The notes beneath the pieces are model-generated. The model was given only the letters and a program-made list of their open reading frames with translations, searched no databases and was not told the DNA's origin. The translations under genes were made by a program, and so were the position numbers. Shown in pieces: positions 34,933-47,028 of a DNA stretch of 64,000 nucleotides. Position 1 is the first letter of the stretch, and the number at the start of each line of letters is the position of its first letter. Source of the DNA: Ziziphus jujuba (Eukaryota; Streptophyta; Magnoliopsida; Rosales; Rhamnaceae); NCBI RefSeq assembly GCF_031755915.1, contig NC_083380.1, positions 33,751,501 through 33,815,500 of the forward strand. The letters run 5' to 3'.

Positions 34933-35525
34933 CGCCAAACTCCACAGTGTTGAAGTGAAATGGGTGAGGAGAATCACCACACGACGACCAACTTGAATTG
35001 GATGCGAACACCTACGGATGACTATGAATAAGGTAAAGGTCATCCGAGAGAGTTTGAAAGCTGCTCAAGATCGACCAATGAGTTAAGCCAACATGCATGG
35101 AAAATATCATGAATTCGAAGTCCGAGATTGAGTTTTTTTTTGAAATTATCTTCGTAGAAGAGAGTCATACGCTTTGGTTGACAGAGATTAAGTTCTCATT
35201 ATCTTGGTTTCTATGAGGTTAGCGAAAGAATTGGTGTTGTAATGTACGAGTTCACATTTTTGGAGGAGTTAGCACAGGTATGTAACGTATTTCACGCATC
35301 AGAGCTACGAAAAGACATCGAAGACCTATCATGTAAGGAGCGACCAATGCAGATTTTAAATCATGAAGAATGCGTATGGGTCAATAAAACTATTTTTTCA
35401 AGTCAAAAGTCTCGTGGTGAATTAATCTAGGTGAGAAAGCGACGCGGAAGCTTGAGGCACAAATCCGCAACCAATATTCTTATGCGTTTTAATGACGTAT
35501 AAAATTTCGAGGATGAAATCTTTGT
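34933..35525 (+). pseudogene. Gypsy pol remnant: integrase C-terminal part
   Basis: Traces of KVKVIRESLKAAQDR near 35033-35085 and an open stretch at 35242-35430 with EELAQVCNVFHASELRKDIE, the segment that precedes a chromodomain or the pol end in plant Gypsy elements. Several stops lie between. Confidence 0.65.
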
Positions 35526-35538
35526 AAGGGGGGAAGAT
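35526..35538 (+). other. Polypurine tract of Gypsy element
   Basis: AAGGGGGGAAGAT directly before the 3' LTR; it would prime plus-strand synthesis. Confidence 0.8.
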
Positions 35539-38500
35539 TGTAACACTCCGTCCCGAAGTACATCGGAATTTCTAAAATTTGACCAAGGTTGACCGGGTTT
35601 GACCGTCGTTGACCGAAAAGGGTTAAATGTTGACTTTTTGTTCTTGATGGAATTTCATATTGACCGAGGTACCATTAAAAAGTACACATTGGCATGAGTT
35701 CATAGATTAGTAGCACGTAGAAAACGGAGCTACGGTTTGAAAGTTATGAGCAAAACAAGTTGAGGTCCAAACTGTCCAAAGGGTGCAAGAGTTGACTTTT
35801 TGTTTATGCAAAGTTGAGCTTTGACTCATGCATAGTTGTGAAGTACTTGTCGATACGAGTTCATAGACTAGCAGCACGCTTAAATTGGACATCTAGTTAA
35901 AAAGCTATGGACATGCAAAGTTTTCTGAATACCGTAATATTTTAATATATTTTGACTTGAGTGAACAGTGTGTGCCACGTGTTGTATTTTCAGCCAATCC
36001 CGTGAGTGAACAGTATCACCCACGGATGGCTTTTATTTTGGCAAAAACACGTGAGCCGAAGGGGAAAAGAGAGAAAGAGGGGAGGAGAGAGAGAGAGAGT
36101 GAGATATCTAAAAAGAGAAACCCAACCGGCCAACCACCATTCACCCATTTCCAGCCACCAGAACAGTACACGCATCACCCTCCTTGAAGCCCACCTGAAA
36201 ACCAGATGGCCAGCCAAAAATCACGGCCAACCAACCTCCGACGCGCCTGGATCGAGACTTTTTTTGGCGGCAATGCCCATTTCTTCAAACCCAGATTTCT
36301 CCTTATTCTGACCTCTGTTTGCCTCATCGCCGGTCCCATTGAGTCCCCATTCCCCGATCTACCTTCCCACCAAAAATCATGGCCAGTGGCCACCGGATGC
36401 ACTGTCGACGGTGGCGGATTACGGTGACCACATCGGCTCGTCTGGAAATCGACTTTTCGGTGAGTTTCCAATTGCACCACCCATCCTTTCTGTAACACCC
36501 CGTCCCAAAGTACAACAGAAATTTTCCAATTTTGACCGAGGTTGACCGTTGACCATTGACCCAAGAGTCAAAAGTTGACTTTTTGACTCGGATGGAATTT
36601 TAGGTTGACTGAGGTACTGTTACGAAGTAAACGTTGGCACGAGTGCGTAGACTAGTAGCACGTCGAAAAAAGAGCTATGGTTTGAAAGTTATGAGTAAAA
36701 CAAGTTGAGGTTCAAACTGTCCAAGGGGTGCCGGAGTTGACCTTTTATTCATGCAAAGTTGAGCTTTGACTCATGCATGGTTGTAAAGTGCTTGTCGATA
36801 CGAGTCCACAGATTAGCGGCACTCCTAATTTGGACATACGGTTAAAAAGTATGGATCTGCGAAGTTTTACTAACACCGTATTAATTTATTATTATTTTAA
36901 ATGTGTGAAATGTGCGCACTGTTCATGCCACATGTCGCATCCTCATTCAATCCCGTGAGTGCACAGTGACACCCACGGGCTGAGTTATTTCACCGTTTCA
37001 TGGGGAAAAGCCAAGGAGGAGAGAGAGAGAGAGAGGGCAGAGGGAGAGAGAGAGAGGAGAAAGGAAGAGAACCCAATTGGCCATCGCCGATTTGCCCATT
37101 TTCTGGCCATCCTAAGCCACATGCGCCCGACCGGTCTCTCACCCGTGTGAATTCCGGCCTACCCACCGAATCTCACCTCCGGCCGGCCGCCGATGTGCCC
37201 AGTTCGAGGACATTTTCGGCGGCAGTGCCGATTTCTTCAACCGCCGAGATCTCCTCATTCCGGTCTCCATTCTTGTCACCGCCGGTCCCGTTAAGACCCT
37301 CTCCCTTCAACCTACAAAACCCCCGAAAATCTCAGCCATCGCGACGGTTTCTGGTGGGTCTCTACGGCTCGCTGGAAAATCCAATTCCGGTTAGTACCCA
37401 GTCACGTCTCTGGCCCCTCCCCACTAATTCCAACCCCCTGAACTCAGATCCAGGGTCCTTTTCCTCCAATTCGCGATGTTTTGGGAGAATCGAGGCTCTA
37501 AAGGCCGAGAGCTTTCCGGCGAGATTCCCACCACCACCGGTCCGATCTCCGGAAAGTAAGACCGGATTCATAATCCCCGCCTCACAAGCTTCGATTCAGT
37601 ATATTGCTTGTAAATTTTGATTGTCGTTTGTGTTCGCTCCCCTGGGTACCCGGTTGAGAATTTATCCAATTAAAATATTATTTTAATCGAAGTTGTGAAA
37701 TGTTGATATTTTAGATGCAGGGGTGAGCAGGGGAGTTGATCCTGCAGAGGATCTTGACTGAGACACACACTTGAGGTGAGTGACCCACTTTAAAAACTAT
37801 TTTCGGGTGATGATTTATATTTATTTGGTGATATTTGAATATTTGGAAAATATATGTATGTGGTTGGAATTTTATAAAAATTGGGTATTTATTTTATACT
37901 GTCAAATTTCGGATGTTTGGTTATATGCATACATATATATATTTTGATGCCATGATTGAATATTGGAGAAATTCAAAGAATTTACGATTTAAATTCTGGA
38001 TTATTATTATTATTATTTTACCAAGAATTTTCATGTACAATCAAGGGCTTATGAAGAAAAAATATATTTAAATATTTTTGTGAGCCTTATATGTTATTTT
38101 GGTGGAAAAAAAAAATTGATTTAAAGAATTTGAAGAAAAATATTGGTATGATGGTACTGTATGTTTTAAAAAGGTAATTATGCATTTATAATACGAGGTG
38201 GTTGATTTCATGGTTTTGAGTAAACCATATTTCTTTCCTATATTGATGATTTATGGTGAGAAATGCAAGGAATGTGGGATTTGAGATTTTTATAACTCCC
38301 AAGGTAAATTTCGGAAATTTTTGGTAATAATAAAAATGGGCTATTTGTATTTATTTTATTTTAATTATTTTAGACGCAATTATGCAATACTGGTGTTCTG
38401 TACCGTACATGAGATTGTGATTAGCGCGCAGGTTTTAGTCTCCCGTGAGTTACCTATGGACCTGAGGGCAGGCCGGTTTAGTATAGTGCACATAACCGCC

Positions 38501-40233
38501 CTCCTCCTAGGCCGGGATGACAGGTTTAGCAGCGGCGCTATCAGGACGCTGAAGCGACCGTATGCCGGTTCTCTCTTTAACCCCCACCTGAGGGTGCTCG
38601 GGACGCTGAGTACCGTAGGGCATTACTGGTATATAGTGTGGTGCGTCAGGCTATTTCGATTTGAATTTTTTTTAAGCTTATTATTTGGAAATACTATTCA
38701 ATTAAAAATGGTTAATTTATTTAAATTTTACCGTTTATTTCAAACAAATAATTTTTATGGCATTTTTTTATATGATTTATTATTTGTTATTAAAAATTTA
38801 CTTTATTCCGGATTATTTTTCTGAGTGCATTGGATTCCAAAAATTGTTGCATTTTATTGGTAATTATTGATTAAATATTTTCATATAAACTGTGGTGCTC
38901 TATATTATTATTTGCATGATTGTGTATTTTAAATGTTGATATTCCATTTATTTGTTATTTAATTAATTATTTATTGGCTACCTTGATTTTGGAGAAATAT
39001 AATTGCTGGGTTTTGTGAAATGTTTTAAAAAGGGAACCTTTGTAAATTGAGTGCAGTGTGAGGGCTTTGAGAGGAAACTTTTCCTTTAAATTATTTCTAT
39101 CACGTATATTGTACCTTTTCTTGATAAATATTATTTAATGAGGTTGGTTATATATTATTAATATATTATCTTTGTTATTAACTCCTTACACTAGCCAGGA
39201 TCGCTCACTGGGATGATTAGCATCTCATATTATTTTTTTTGTTTTAAATTTCATTCCCTTAGGTTCGGGCTGGTAGACGACATTAGAAACAAGCTCGACG
39301 TTTGTTGCTGTTGAGTTTCAAAGAGTTATGCTTCCTTGTATTCTATTGTATTATTGTTTCCTATTTTATGTTGTATAACTTTCACACTCATCTGTAACTT
39401 ATGATGCTCTGTATACTTACTGGACCTATCGTATCAATACTACATGAATTTCCTGTTTATTTTATCGGAGTGCTGAAAGTTGTGGATTAAATTGTAGTAA
39501 TGTAGGAGGAATAAGAGGATGTTTATAGAAGTGTGTTTTCAGTGCAGGAAATTTGTGGTAAGTCCAATCCTTGGGGGAGGTTTTGCCGGATTTTCCATTG
39601 GAGGGTCTAGTAGGGTTTCCCTGGGATCAGGGCTTGTCTAGGGTTCCGGTGAGGAATTTTGGACGGGTCCTGACACTTTCCCACTAATTCCAACCCTCTA
39701 AACCCAAATCCAGTTTCCACTTTCCTCAATTCTTAGCGGATTGTGAGAATCGAGGACTTGAATTCTAAAAACTTTCCGGAGAGATTCCGGCCACCTGGGG
39801 TCTGATCTCCGAGAAGTAAGATCAGATTTGTAATTCTTGTTTTACAAGCTTCGATTCGGTATATTACTCGTAAATTTTGGTTAACGTTTGTGTTAAACTC
39901 CCCGGATAACGGGTAGTATTTATCCAAATAAAATATTAATTTATTTGAGTTGTGTAATATTATTGTTCTAGGAGCACGTGTGCATCGTGAAATTGATCCC
40001 ATGGATGATTTTGGGTTAATTGCGTGCTCGAGATGAGTGACCCACCTTCGAAATTAATTTTGGAAGGAATAAGGTAGTGTTTATAGAAGTGTGTTTTCAG
40101 TGCAGGAAAATTGTGATAAGTCCAATCCTTAAGAGAGGTTCTGCCGAATTTTCCATTGGAGGGTCCAATAGGATTTCCCTGGGATCAGGGCTTGTATAGG
40201 GTTCCGGTGAGAAATTTTAGACGGGTCCTGACA
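35539..40233 (+). repeat. 3' LTR of Gypsy element, split by solo LTR
   Basis: Parts 35539-36490 and 39681-40233 together give about 1.5 kb matching the 5' LTR. By eye about a tenth of the first 110 bases differ from the 5' LTR, mostly C/T and G/A changes, which indicates an old element subject to methylation decay. Confidence 0.88.
36491..39675 (+). mobile_element. Solo LTR nested in the Gypsy 3' LTR, + strand (3.19 kb)
   Basis: TGTAACACCCCG...GGGTCCTGACA, flanked by CTTTC (36486-36490 and 39676-39680), a perfect 5-bp duplication. The interrupted host LTR resumes with CCACTAATTCC exactly as in the 5' LTR. The open frame of 206 codons at 37000-37620 is not conserved in the relatives and is not taken as a gene. 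Confidence 0.93.
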
Positions 40234-40238
40234 AAGGG

Positions 40239-42010
40239 TGTTTATGTTTCTTAAGTTACAAAGATATACATGCAGAACTGGTAAAACAGAGGGTAATTTT
40301 ACCTTTAATTAATAAATATGCTGATATGGATAAGACTATTATAAATTATAGCAATATAAATAAGATCAAAAGATAAAAAGCAGAGAGAAATAAAGAGGAA
40401 ACATGCATTTCTTTAATTTATTATACTACTCTAATCTTTTCTTGTGTAGATAAAGATTAGGGTTTACTAATACATATAGGTAATGAGATAGAGATTTAAT
40501 AGCATAAAACCTCTCAGTAGTACAGATCCACTTTAATTTTAGTAATGTACATATATATCTCAATATTTTATAGTACCCCCTTGGACGTTGATGGTCATAT
40601 TTCCTTAAAACCTTACTAGAAAATTCATTGGGAAAAAACCAATTAAGGAAAAAAGAATACATGTTCATATGCTATTTTGCAAGATCGTATCTTATAATAT
40701 ACATGGTTCTAAATAAGCTTAGTAAATAAAACTGCAAGATTGTTAGTTATGCAAGCTTGGTGGATATCAATTTCACCACTCTTAAGGAGCTCATGTATAT
40801 ATAAAATAACTTATACAATCTCAAAATATTCACTATTATTTTGTGAAATTCAATCCATATTTCCTTCAAACTATATATTAAGAGTCTCTTTGTTTAAAAC
40901 TAAGCCACTGACTTGTGAATGTACTGAACTAGGGATCTTAAACATACACACTTATGCCCAGCTTTATGGAATGCCATAGTTAGTTAAATATAGAACAGCA
41001 AAAAAAGCAAGCAATACGTATGTGTATAAATAATTTATTTATATAAAAATACAGAGAAAATTTGGCTAAATAATATGTAAATGGGAAGTTTATAAATTTG
41101 ATATATATGTGTATAATACATTGTAAATTAAAAACTACATAACAAAAAATATGGATACTAAATATATATTAAAATTAGTTATTTTTAATATATATATATA
41201 TATATATATATGATGAAAATATAACTGTTGGTAAGATAATACTTGTTTAAATATACTTAAAAAAACAGTAAATAATTAAAAGAATAAAATAAAAAAAAAT
41301 ATATATATATATATATATTTTTTTATACATATATTTTATGTTGTGGTAAAAGAGAATTAATAATTGAAATTATTTATTTTTCAAAAATATGTGTTTTTTT
41401 TTTCACATGTATAATACAGCAATACATTCAATACGTGTTTCAAACTGTTCCCTTAAAAAAATTTGTATTACTTCTTTACATTTGAAATCAATGCAGAATA
41501 AAAACTTTTTTTAAAAAAAGAAAAAAAAAATGTATGCACGGATGGTGAATTTACTAACTAAGTGCAACGCTAAAATCTATAAATGATTCTAGAAAGTTGT
41601 AATTAATATTTGCTCAGCAGATCTCTCCATTATATTGCAATACCTCCATTAACGAACACATAACCAGCTTGTAATATAGTATTATGGGGAATAAATAAAT
41701 AACCAGAATCATAGTATCCCACTCCAAAGTTAATATCAACCAAAGTCTATAAACCTACACTAACCTAATGTCTTCTAATGGATGTAGTATTGCCCCTATC
41801 TGGCAAATTTATTGCAAATGCGAATCAGGTTTGATGCAATTTATAAGATACTTAAATGCTTATATAGATAAAGAACAGATCTTACTAACACATGTTATGA
41901 GATAGAGACCTAATAGTATAAAACCCCTCAGTAATATAAATCTATATTGCTTTCATAATGTACATATATTTTCTATATTTACGAAAAGACTAATAATTAT
42001 ATTTGCTAAA
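40239..42010. other. AT-rich intergenic region
   Basis: No gene recognised. A block of about 120 bp near 40440-40560 (TAATGAGATAGAGATTTAATAG, then AAAACCTCTCAGTA) recurs in altered form at about 41865-41975, so an old local duplication exists. (TA)n tracts lie at about 41190 and 41310. Confidence 0.6.
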
Positions 42011-42015
42011 TAAAC

Positions 42016-42448
42016 TGTTAGAGTTTGTGACCCGAATTCTTGTTGACCCGACCCGAAAAGCTCGCGGTGCGACCTATTTGGTGAAACTAAATTTTGGAGA
42101 AAAATTTGGGGCTCTGTGGTGGAAGCGGAGGTCTCGGGCCGATAGGCCCGAGACCGTAGCCCACCACTGAGCCTGACGGGGGTGCGGGGGCAGCGCCCCT
42201 GCGGTATGGACCTGTTCAATTTTAGGGTTTCTTCTGTACTATATATATATCTGTATTTTTGTTCGGCCGTCATTGGGGTTTTCTAGGGTATCTCGAAATT
42301 TGACTCACCTTGTACAAATCTTTCGATATTGGATTTGCTTCTCCCTGCCCGTGGTTTTTCCCATCAAGGGTTTCCACGTTAATTGTGTGTTTGTTCTTCG
42401 ATTTCTTTGTTTTTCGTTGCCATTTATTTTTCTCCCAATTTCGTAACA
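42016..42448 (+). repeat. 5' LTR of + strand Copia
   Basis: 433 bp, TGTTAGAGTTTG to TTTCGTAACA. Differs from the 3' LTR at three positions by eye (near the start, in GACTCACC/GGCTCACC, and in CATTTATTT/CATTTGTTT). Contains a perfect 11-bp-stem palindrome at 42130-42155. Confidence 0.96.
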
Positions 42449-42450
42449 AG

Positions 42451-42462
42451 TGGTATCAGAGC
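42451..42462 (+). other. Primer-binding site (initiator tRNA-Met)
   Basis: TGGTATCAGAGC, 2 bp after the 5' LTR. Confidence 0.92.
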
Positions 42463-42512
42463 CTGGTTGATCTATTTGGGAATTTTTTTTTTCTTTTCTT
42501 TGTCTTTCGATC

Positions 42513-43390
42513 ATGGCAACAAAGTTCGACATTGAGAAATTTGAGCGCAACATGAGTTTCTCCATGTGGCAAGTCAAGATGAAGACGATTTTGACACAGA
42601 ACGGTTTACACAAGGCGTTGGTTGGCAAGGAGCAGATGCCGTCTTCGTGGGATGCCGAAAAGAAAGCCGAGGTTGATGAGCGTGCCCTATCCACCATTCA
42701 GCTATGCTTGTCCAATGAAGTTTTGAGGGAGGTCCTTGATCAGAAGACAACAAAGGACTTATGGGACAAGTTGGAATCTTTGTACATCACAAAGAATCTC
42801 ACAACGAAACTGATTGCGAAGCACCGTCTATACACCCTTTCTATGGTTGAAGGTACATCTATTAAAACACACATAGATGATTTTTCTACTATTTTGTTGG
42901 ATCTGGCGAACATGGACATTAAATATGATGATGAAGATCAGGCCCTAATGCTACTGCGTTCCTTACCTCCATCGTATAAAAATTTTAGGGAGACTTTGAT
43001 TTACAGTAATAAAACCCTAAAATTGGAGGACGTGAAAGCTTCCTTATATTCTAAGGAGTTGTTTGATAAGGAGTTGACCAGCAGTTCGGATAACAATAAT
43101 TTTGGGAGTTCCGGAGGAGAGGGTTTGATTGTTAGAGGTAGAACATCATCTAGAGATCAAAATAACAATGGTGGTAGTCGGCCAAGATCGAAGTCAAGGT
43201 TCAGAAACCTTATTTGTCACTACTGTAAAAAAAAAAGGGGCACATCAAAACTGAATGTCGTAAGCTTCAGAATAAAAATAATGAAAAGAGTAAGGAACAT
43301 GCCGAAGCCAGTGTCGCACATGAGGAAATTGAAGATGGAGATGTTTATTCAGTGACTGAGGATAGTTCGGGCAAGCAGGGATGGATTTTG
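42513..43390 (+). pseudogene. Copia gag, frameshifted in the zinc knuckle
   Basis: Starts MATKFDIEKFERNMSF like its sister and stays open through the capsid part. At 43227-43236 a run of ten A replaces the eight bases AAGAAAAA of the sister element, a net gain of two bases inside the CCHC knuckle (CHYCKKK), so the normal frame is lost and the shifted frame stops at 43353-43355. Confidence 0.9.
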
Positions 43391-46300
43391 GATTCAGCCT
43401 GTTCGTTTCACATCTGTCTCCATAGGGATTGGTTCTCTTCTTATGTTCCGGTGGATAAAGGTGTTGTGCTGATGGGAGATGATCATCCTTGCTGTGTCAT
43501 CGGCTGATCATCCTTGCTGTGTCATCGGCATTGGAACTGTAAGGGTGAAGATGCATGATGGAATTATCAGAACACTATCTGAGGTACGTCACGTTCCAGA
43601 TATGTCTAAAAATTTAATTTCTTTATCTGCTTTGGACAAGTCTGGTTGTTCTTTTGCTGGTGGAGGTGGAGTTTTGAAGGTTCTGAAGGGTGCTTTGGTG
43701 GTGATGAAAGCTAGCCTGGTTGGTACATTATACAGGCTACAGGGTTCTGTGGTAATGGGGTCGGCTGCTGTTTCAGTGTCCATGTCAGATTCGGATGTTA
43801 CTCGTTTGTGGCATATGAGATTGGGCCATATGAGTGAGAAAGGTTTGGCGATGTTGAGCAAACGAAGTTTGCTTGGTGATCCGAGTATCTCGAAGTTGGA
43901 GTTTTGTGAACATTGTGTGTTTGGGAAGCAGAAGAGAGTTAGCTTCAGTACTGGAATTCACAAAACCAAAGGTACTCTAGACTACATTCATTCAGATCTT
44001 TGGGGACCCGCACATACTGCTTCTAAGGGTGGTGGCAGATATATGTTGACCTTCATTGATGATTTCTCCAGGAAAGTCTGGGTATATTTTTTGAAGCACA
44101 AGAATGACGTATTTGCTATCTTCAAGCAATGGAAAGCTTTGGTAGAGAAGCAGACAGAAAGAAGGGTGAAGCGCTTTCGTACAGAAAATGGATTGGAGTT
44201 CTGTGATGGTGTTTTCAATGAGTTTTGTAGAAATGAAGGGATCGTTAGACATCTCACAGTTAGAGGAACTCCGCAGCAAAATGGTGTGGCTGAGCGGATG
44301 AACAGAACTCTTATGGAGAAAGTCCGATGCATGCTGTCGAATTCTGGGTTAGCATAGGACTTTTGGGCAGAAGCAGCTGCTACAGCTTGCTACTTGGTGA
44401 ATCGTTCTCCATCGGCAGCAATCGATTGCAAGACTCCTGAAGAGGTATGGTCTGGAAAACCTGCTAATTATCTAGATTTGAAGGTATTTGGATGCCCTGC
44501 CTATGTTCATGTTAATGATGGTAAGCTTGAGCCTAGATCGAAGAAGGGCATATTTCTTGGTTACCCGCAGGGTGTAAAAGGATATAGAGTTTGGCTTCCT
44601 GATCCAAAGTCATCTAAGGTTGTGATTAGCAGGGATGTTGTGTTTGATGAGATGGCAATGCTGCATCCGAAAAAGGAGCTCGTTGTTTCAGACAGTGTGC
44701 CAAAGCAGGTGGAGTTTAGGGTGGAGGAAGTAAGTACTTCACAGAATGGTTCAGTTTCAGGCCCATTTGAGACACCCACTCATGTGGAAGAAGAGAGAAT
44801 TGAGGAGGTGCAGGAGCATTCGATTGCCAAGGATAGACCTCGCAGGGAGATCAAGAAGCCCTCTAGTTTAGCAGACTATGTCACTTTTGCTTGTGTTGCA
44901 GCACAGGAGATCGAGAGTCCCAGTGATCCTTGCAACTATCATGAAGCCATTTCATGTGAGGATTCTGCAAAGTGGTTAATTGCTATGCAGGAAGAGGTGG
45001 AGTCGCTTCATAAGAACCACACTTGGGAGTTAGCATTACCTCCAGAGGGTAAGAAGATTGTGGGATGCAAGTGGGTCTACAAAAAGAAAGAAGGCATCCC
45101 TGGTGTTGAAGATTCGAGGTACAAAGCACGTTTAGTAGCGAAGGGGTATTCACAGGTACAGGGAGTTGATTTTAATGATATATTTTCCCCTGTCGTTAAA
45201 CATACTTCTATTCGTGCTTTGTTAGCGCTAGTTGCTATGCATGATTTAGAGTTGGAGCAACTAGATGTGAAGACCGCTTTCTTGCATGGTGAGCTTGAGG
45301 AGACAATTTATATGCAGCAACCCGAAGGTTTCGAGGTTGAAGGAAAAGAGGATCATGTGTGTTTGTTGAAAAGGTCCTTATATGGTTTGAAGCAATCCCC
45401 TCGTCAGTGGTACAAGCGGTTTGATGGGTTTATGTTTAGCCATGGCTATTCTAGAAGCCAATATGATAGCTGTGTGTATTTTAGGAAGTTGGAAGATGGC
45501 TCATTTATCTATTTGTTGCTTTATGTTGATGATATGCTGATAGTGGCCAAGAAGAAATCTGATATCAACAGATTGAAAGCAGAATTGAGTGGTGAATTTG
45601 AGATGAAAGATTTGGGAGCGGCAAAGAAGATTCTTGGTATGGAGATTGAGAGAGATAGATCTGCAGGTAAACTTTTCTTGACTCAAAGATCTTTTGTTGA
45701 GAAAGTTCTGGAGCGTTTTGGAATGAAGAACGCTAAACCTGTAAGTACTCCATTAGCTACTCATTTTAGATTGTCTGCTGATATGTCACCACAGTCGGAT
45801 AGAGATATTGAGTATATGTCACATGTTCCTTATTCTAGTGCTGTTGGTAGTTTGATGTATGCTATGGTGTGTACCCGTCCTGACATTGCACATGCTGTTA
45901 GTGTTGTGAGCCGGTATATGGCTAATCCTGGCAAACAACACTGGCAAGCTGTCAAGTGGATTCTAAGGTACTTGAGAGGCACTACTAACACTTGTTTAGA
46001 GTTTGGTGGAAGTAAGGAGGGTGTACGTGGATATGTTGATGCAGATTTTACTGGGGACCTTGATAGAAGGAGGTCCACTACTGGTTATGTATTTACTCTT
46101 GGAGATACTTCTATCAGTTGGAAGTCTATTTTGCAAGCAACAGTTGCACTATCAACTACAGAAGCTGAATATATGGCTATAGCTGAAACGGTGAAAGAAG
46201 CTATTTGGTTAAGGGGGTTGATAGGTGAGTTGAGCTCTGAGCAGGAGAGTACTGTTATCAATTGTAATAGTCAGAGTGCTATCTATCTGACTAAGGATCA

Positions 46301-46484
46301 GATGTTTCATGAGAGGACAAAACATATAGATGTTCGGTATCATTTTGTACGTGATGTTATTGCTCGTGGAGATATTGTTGTCAGCAAGGTGAGTACTCAT
46401 GATAATCCTGCTGACATGATGACTAAGGCACTTCCAGTAGCCAAGTTTGAGCATTGCTTGGACTTGGTTGGTGTTTGTTGTTGA
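43391..46484 (+). pseudogene. Copia pol, broken by duplication and nonsense codon
   Basis: Contains all pol domains: protease start (LDSACS), GAG-pre-integrase ([15 protein letters not shown]), integrase, RT with YVDD, and RNase H to the end at 46484. Breaks: a 25-bp tandem duplication (43480-43504 and 43505-43529) shifts the frame after the protease; TAG at 44355-44357 stands where the sister has a Gln codon; and the second integrase Asp reads Glu (TENG for TDNG, near 44185). The part from 44394 is open for 696 codons. RT and RNase H look undamaged. Confidence 0.92.
43480..43529 (+). repeat. 25-bp tandem duplication in Copia pol
   Basis: TGATCATCCTTGCTGTGTCA plus five further bases occurs twice head-to-tail. 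The sister element has it once. Confidence 0.95.
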
Positions 46485-46580
46485 GCTTTGCCTTTAGGGG
46501 TTTTTGTGGAAGAGGATGGCAACTTTTATCGAAGATTGGAGTTTTGTATGTTTTTCATTCCTTATATGGAATTCGTGTCA

Positions 46581-46590
46581 AGGTGGAGAT
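46581..46590 (+). other. Polypurine tract of + strand Copia
   Basis: AGGTGGAGAT directly before the 3' LTR, the common form in plant Copia elements. Confidence 0.8.
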
Positions 46591-47023
46591 TGTTAAAGTT
46601 TGTGACCCGAATTCTTGTTGACCCGACCCGAAAAGCTCGCGGTGCGACCTATTTGGTGAAACTAAATTTTGGAGAAAAATTTGGGGCTCTGTGGTGGAAG
46701 CGGAGGTCTCGGGCCGATAGGCCCGAGACCGTAGCCCACCACTGAGCCTGACGGGGGTGCGGGGGCAGCGCCCCTGCGGTATGGACCTGTTCAATTTTAG
46801 GGTTTCTTCTGTACTATATATATATCTGTATTTTTGTTCGGCCGTCATTGGGGTTTTCTAGGGTATCTCGAAATTTGGCTCACCTTGTACAAATCTTTCG
46901 ATATTGGATTTGCTTCTCCCTGCCCGTGGTTTTTCCCATCAAGGGTTTCCACGTTAATTGTGTGTTTGTTCTTCGATTTCTTTGTTTTTCGTTGCCATTT
47001 GTTTTTCTCCCAATTTCGTAACA
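46591..47023 (+). repeat. 3' LTR of + strand Copia
   Basis: 433 bp, TGTTAAAGTTTG to TTTCGTAACA; palindrome at 46705-46730. Confidence 0.96.
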
Positions 47024-47028
47024 TAAAC

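Larger units (their letters stand above)
28380..40233 (+). mobile_element. Decayed Ty3/Gypsy element with two nested solo LTRs
   Basis: 5' LTR 28380-29842, tRNA-Met primer site 29845-29856, degenerate interior, polypurine tract 35526-35538 and 3' LTR 35539-40233. A solo LTR of the same broad family is nested in the interior (31989-34927, - strand) and another in the 3' LTR (36491-39675, + strand). Target site: AAGGG at 28374-28378 (plus one extra G) and 40234-40238. Pol remnants place it in Ty3/Gypsy. With the nested parts removed it is about 5.7 kb. Confidence 0.9.
42016..47023 (+). mobile_element. Ty1/Copia LTR retrotransposon, + strand, complete but inactivated
   Basis: 5,008 bp with two 433-bp LTRs, primer site, gag, pol and polypurine tract, flanked by a perfect 5-bp duplication TAAAC (42011-42015 and 47024-47028). 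Same family as the - strand element at 889-5477. The coding region has a 2-base insertion, a 25-bp duplication, a nonsense codon and an altered catalytic Asp, so it is not autonomous. The near-identical LTRs point to a recent insertion. Confidence 0.97.

Noticed and set aside
37000..37620. 206-codon open frame in the solo LTR at 36491
   Set aside because: It lies in the GC-rich part of an LTR, is Arg/Pro/Ser-rich, and the frame is not kept in the related LTRs at 7546, 31989, 50789 or 54091.
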